Assembly (NCBI RefSeq): GCF_003672135.1
Contig: NC_039514.1
Span: 11,707,787 to 11,771,786, forward strand
DNA length: 64,000 bases
Source: Ooceraea biroi
Lineage: Eukaryota; Arthropoda; Insecta; Hymenoptera; Formicidae
Direction of reading: 5' to 3'
In this document: positions 59,728 to 64,000 of the stretch, one piece after another
Numbering within the stretch: the first letter of the stretch is position 1
Layout: each line of letters opens with the position of its first letter
Notes under the pieces: model-generated
What the model was told of the DNA's origin: nothing
The model's input: only the letters and a program-made list of their open reading frames with translations
Databases searched by the model: none
Position numbers and translations under genes: made by a program

Positions 59728-61781
59728 TGTGGATCACTTCTGAAGATGCACCCAATTCTCTGAGTCGGCGTCGCGGAGACATGCGCGCGGATCTGCATTC
59801 AGCTTGATCTGGATTACAGCGTGTAACGAAGCAATATCGTTTACCAATTAAAAACATTTTAAAACACAATAAACAATAATTATACAATTACGGAAATAAC
59901 GATGAATTTAATCAAAAGTTCTCTACACGAAGTTCTTCTGCGATCGTAAAATTATTCAAAATCTTTAAAAATCTACTTAGAACATTGTAACAATGGCATC
60001 AGCTTCATAATATTTTATATGCTGACATGTATTTATTGTACATAGATGAATGAAAAATCTTACTCGACTGAAGCTCTCAATGAAAGTCGAGTCGAAAGAA
60101 GCGATTCAGCGTGCTTGTTCCTTATCAATCCATGAGTCACGCGATGTTACGACTCATTGTGCGTAAAACCAGTTTTACCCACTAATTCGCTAATGCGAGA
60201 GAATGCGAATAATAATAAGAAAAAAAAGGATGACGAAACCGAGATAAACCAGCATCGGTAAATGATCATCTTTATTTCGACGATTAAAATTCTACTTTCC
60301 ATCATTATGGCATTAATTTAACGGATATTAATTGACACATTAGGCGCCCACGATTCCACTCGCTGAATCGTGAATTAATCGCGCTCGTGGGCTTCGTTGA
60401 CAGTGGCAAGACGTGCTTGCAAAAGCAAGAGTCTGGGTTCACGCCAATAACCGACGGACGCGACGGGTTTTCGCGGATTTACGGTCCAACATTTTTATGG
60501 GATAATCGTGCCTCCGTAACGGGACGCGCCCTCTCCCTCGAGCCTGATCCTCCTCCATTCACGTACGCCTGTCCATTCATTCTTACGCTCGTGCAATGAA
60601 CCGTGACATTTGCGTGGCTGCAACGCGGTTCACGACCTCCTTCGCCCATGCAGTCTTTGATGTAACGAGATGCTGTTTCAGGATCATGTACAGCGCATCT
60701 CACAGTCGCGCGCTATCGTATCGAGACTCATACTCTTCTAGCGAGTATACACTTTCCACGCATTTCACTCTTTGTAAAGTGTACTGATACAACATTACTG
60801 CTCTTCCTTGATAAATTGTTCTCATAAAGTTAATAATCCTGGACGTCTAACAGATCGTTCGCATCAATCAAGGAAGAAGATAATAATGCGCTAGTTGAAA
60901 TAAACTAAAAATAAAAAGAAATTGAAAGTCGATCGTAGAATGACTTGAATAGATTGAAGAATCCGTGCGCGAAGGGATGCAGAGAGATTTTGGCGCGTCC
61001 TGTAGGCATGCGTTGATGCTCTTAGGGAATCTCAGAAAGCGCAATAAACGTGAGTCCCCCGCTTTCTTTTCAAGAAAAGGACTCTTAGCATTCTGGTGCT
61101 CGAGAGCTCGAGGACTTCGCGTGTTTCTTAACTATCGTCGAGAGGAATCCGGTGCTGCTGCGGCCGCTGCTTGAAGTTCGATTACCGGAGATTATTATGA
61201 TAACTACCGCGGAAAAAAGCCAAGGGTGACTAAGTGAATGTCAGACATGAGCGCGAACGCATTAACGCACGTTGATACCTGATTTTTCTGGCCTCGTTGC
61301 CCCATCTGCATACTCGGTAGAGTGCTCTCCCCGCGTCTGCGTGCTCCGTTCTTGCGCCGGCGTGCCATGCCGGTTAACGAGATAACAAAATGATCAGACA
61401 TAAATCACCGGCCGGTTAATCGGCCCGGGCAAAACCAGTTTTCCCTCGGTAGACGCTTCCGACGTTAATACTTTAGAAGCGACGTCGGTGCCTGTCCTAC
61501 CGCATCCTTTCGTTATGTAATTAAGATCGATGGATGATAAGAATGGAGCAGTGCAGAAACGTATTTAAAGGTCCGGGTATATGCAATGTAAATTCACTAA
61601 ACATGCACGTAGAGAATTTAAATATGACAACATCAAAATTAAATAGCTAATTAGTAATTAGATACTTTTAGGTACTTTTTTATTCTTGAATATATTGTGC
61701 TTGCATTGTGATAACTTCTTTCTGTATCCATGATACTTGCGTTTTCAGTAAATAATTGGTACTTTATCATTAATGTCAATA
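59728..61781. other. intergenic or intronic stretch
   Basis: Mixed composition. CpG-rich patches lie at 60340-60720 and 61200-61500. No gene supported. Confidence 0.5.
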
Positions 61782-61783
61782 TA

Positions 61784-63067
61784 TTAGGTTGTTCATTAAG
61801 TTCTGCGGTTTTCTCGATAGATAGTTTGTCCATTGAAAAAGATAGCATGCATCGCCTGAACCGCGGATTGCCGCGTACTCCGTGACAGGTTAGACAACGC
61901 TTGACATTTCGCCAGAGTCTTTGTTGTGTTTTGACGTGTTGTGTGTACGCGCTATTCATTGAAAATGGAGGATCAAAAGGTGCATTTTCGGCACATTTTG
62001 CTATTTTTCTTCCGCAAAGGAGTAAAAGCGACGGACGCACAACGTGAGATACGTGGCGTGTACGGGGACTCGGCCATAAGCGCTGACACTCGTCAGCGTT
62101 GGTTTGCGCGCTTTCGTTCCGGAGATGTGAACGTCTCCGATGCTGCTCGCTCCGGTCGTCCATCCACCACTGACGACGACCAAATCGTGGCCGCAATCAA
62201 AGCAGACCGACACCTGACGACGCGGGAGATCGCGGAGCGCTTCGACATCGCCCATACAACGGTTGCGCAGCGATTAAAACGGCTTGGGATGTCGAAAAAA
62301 GCAGATGTTTGGGTCCCTCACGAGCTCACCGAAAAGAACATTTTGGACCGCGTCATGATCTGTGAATCCCTGCTGAAATGGAACTCGCTGGAGGCCTTTC
62401 TCAAACGGGTGGTCACGGGAGATGAAAAATGGGTGGTATATAACAACATTCGACGCAAGCGGTCATGGTGCGGTCCGGGTGAGTCGTCACAATCGGTTGC
62501 CAAAGCGGATTTGCATCCGAAGAAAGTGGTGCTGAGTGTGTGGTGGGATTGGCGAGGCGTCCTGTACTTCGAGCTGCTTCCGCGCGGTCAGACCATCGAC
62601 GCCGAGAAGCATTGCGCTCAGTTAGAAAAATTGAAGCAGGCAGTGGCGGAGAAGCGGCCGGAATTGGCGAACAGGAAGGGCGTTGTCTTCCACCCCGACA
62701 ACGCCAAACCACACACTGCTTTGGTGACCAAGAAGAAGTTGAAGTGCTTTGGCTGGGAAGTCATGCAGCACCCACCGTACTCCCCGGACCTTGCGCCGTC
62801 GGATTACCATCTGTTCCGGTCACTCCAAAACAATCTCGACGGGCAGCGCTTTAATTCAGTGGACGATATTCAAACGTACTTGAAGGACTTTTTCGCGCAG
62901 AAGTCGCGCGACTTCTACAAACGCGGCATTATGTCCCTTCCAGAACGTTGGCAGAAGGTGGTCGATCGAGATGGACAATACATTCTAGATTGAATAAATG
63001 TGTAAGTACGATAGATTTATGTTTTAATTTAGGGCAAAAAAACCGCAGAACTTAATGAACAACCTAA
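61784..63067 (+). mobile_element. mariner element, lineage M5, apparently intact
   Basis: 1284 bp, terminal repeats identical over 29 bp (starting TTAGGTTGTTCATTAAGTTC), TA at 61782-61783 and 63068-63069. It carries a complete transposase gene. The coding part is clearly richer in GC than the M1-M3 elements. Confidence 0.95.
61965..62993 (+). CDS. mariner transposase, full length, uninterrupted
   Basis: 342 residues from MEDQKVHFRHILLFFFRKGV; the frame is open further upstream, but this Met matches the family start. Helix-turn-helix regions include TTREIAERFDIAHTTVAQRL, followed by WVPHELTEKN. The triad is Asp153 (TGDEKW), Asp245 (HPDNAKPH) and Asp280 (APSDYHLF), with 34 residues between the last two. 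PPYSPDLAP is intact. The end is DGQYILD, with AATAAA overlapping the stop. Two positions around Asp245 deviate from the usual HQDNARPH (Gln to Pro, Arg to Lys), which might affect activity. It resembles mellifera/rosa-type mariners. The GC-rich codon choice is unlike the neighbouring mariners. Confidence 0.95.
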   Translation: MEDQKVHFRHILLFFFRKGVKATDAQREIRGVYGDSAISADTRQRWFARFRSGDVNVSDAARSGRPSTTDDDQIVAAIKADRHLTTREIAERFDIAHTTVAQRLKRLGMSKKADVWVPHELTEKNILDRVMICESLLKWNSLEAFLKRVVTGDEKWVVYNNIRRKRSWCGPGESSQSVAKADLHPKKVVLSVWWDWRGVLYFELLPRGQTIDAEKHCAQLEKLKQAVAEKRPELANRKGVVFHPDNAKPHTALVTKKKLKCFGWEVMQHPPYSPDLAPSDYHLFRSLQNNLDGQRFNSVDDIQTYLKDFFAQKSRDFYKRGIMSLPERWQKVVDRDGQYILD

Positions 63068-63069
63068 TA

Positions 63070-64000
63070 TTTATCGCATATAAAAATAGATGCTACGGAA
63101 TATTTATTTATTAAAAGACATATAAGTTATGTTCTCAAAGAACGTTGAAGAGTCATAAGCAAGTTCGTAAGTATTCATCGCATACAGTAATTTGGTATCA
63201 AGGTATTAAAACACGGGACAGCAACAGACGCTAACAGTCATTTTCGGGTCGAGGGTTCTATTCAGCGTTCTTCAAAGCGTCTCCAGCGTTAGCCGGCCAA
63301 TTGCAATCGCAATCGCAATTTCCACAATTGCAATTCCGCGATTCTCCAAAAGGCCGATTGCGTCGCTCTGTGGCGAACGCGAGGGATTAATTTAAAATTA
63401 ATTTCGGTGTCTGGTCCACGTGCGATGTCCGCCGCACTATGTCGCTATCTCGCTAGAGTGCTCGACTGGTATTCGTTTTAACATGCAGGATAATTTCGCG
63501 GTGCGACGGACGCACCGTCGCCATATCGCGACACGTCGCGTAAATTTCCGCGAGCGAGCGAGAGTGAGCGAGAAGGATACGGGACCCTTTCGGCGCGAGA
63601 AAACGCCGGCGGCCGTTTAACCCGTTTAAAAGTTAAAGGCAGCGGAGTTTCAAGCAGAATCGCCAGGTCGTTAATTGAAATTGTAGAACGACTGAGTCGA
63701 CGATAGCGACGACGACGACGACAAAGCCGTTCCCGGCCGCGTTTACGTCCGTTCACTTAATTTAGCGGGTGATTTCCACGAGCGAGAGTCGCAACGTTTG
63801 CCGACTGAGGGGGAAGCGACGAAAGGGGGGAATCCGGACTGGTGAATAACGACGCGGGACAAAATGTCGCGCACAGGTGCGCGCCAAGAATCCCTGAAAA
63901 TGCGGGAAAGGTAAAACGAGGGGGGTCCACGAGAGAAAGAGAGCGGAAGGGAGCGAGAGAGAAAGGCCGAAGCAATTTGTTCGGTTCCGAGATGCAGGTG
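63070..64000. other. non-coding stretch to window end
   Basis: CpG-rich from about 63240, with a (GAC)n run near 63706-63722. Chance open frames lie on both strands. No exon supported. Confidence 0.5.

Noticed and set aside
62413..62854. Open frames on both strands within the M5 transposase gene
   Set aside because: They are shadow frames of the GC-rich transposase coding sequence.

Overview
The window looks like nuclear DNA of a hymenopteran insect, most likely an ant. This is an inference. It rests on the lack of compact genes, alternating AT-rich and CpG-rich stretches, spliceosomal donor and acceptor motifs, and a dense set of insect-type mariner transposons. No bacterial, organellar or viral gene was recognised, and no tRNA, rRNA or CRISPR array.

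About 16.6 kb (roughly a quarter) is DNA transposon. There are nine full-length mariner (DD34D) elements from five lineages, all with about 29-32 bp terminal inverted repeats (TIRs) and TA target duplications. Lineage M1 (TIR TTAGGAGTGTGATTT or TTAGGGGTGTGATTT) is at 13598-14862 (+), 18269-19531 (-) and 41741-43005 (-). Lineage M2 (TTGGGTTGGCC, mellifera-like) is at 22755-24032 (+), 44499-45803 (+) and 53702-55006 (-). M3 (cecropia-like) is at 30328-31611 (-), M4 at 50607-51893 (-) and M5 at 61784-63067 (+). M1 and M2 copies are all dead, and within each lineage they share the same inactivating lesions. M3 is one frameshift from an open frame. M4 and M5 each have an uninterrupted 342-residue transposase with an intact DD34D triad.

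Non-autonomous elements: a 1071 bp Tc1/mariner-related deletion derivative with 151 bp inverted repeats (19543-20613); a 986 bp foldback element with about 265 bp arms and an internal 118 bp tandem repeat (38390-39375); a 180 bp MITE (33144-33323); and four copies of a 686-728 bp foldback element bounded by TTAA (328-1053, 4761-5488, 8923-9608, 59017-59727). The arms of this last family show patch conversion between the two sides.

Host genes are barely visible. The best candidate is a short minus-strand exon at 29256-29349 encoding a signal peptide and ending at a strong splice donor. A possible 42-nt microexon lies at 48597-48638. A CpG-rich block at about 56290-58170, with a strong minus-strand donor at its edge, may be a promoter or first-exon region. 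The rest reads as intron or intergenic DNA with microsatellites. I saw no new multi-gene system. The unusual signal is the transposon population: shared dead copies, hairpin-arm conversion, and two possibly active mariners.
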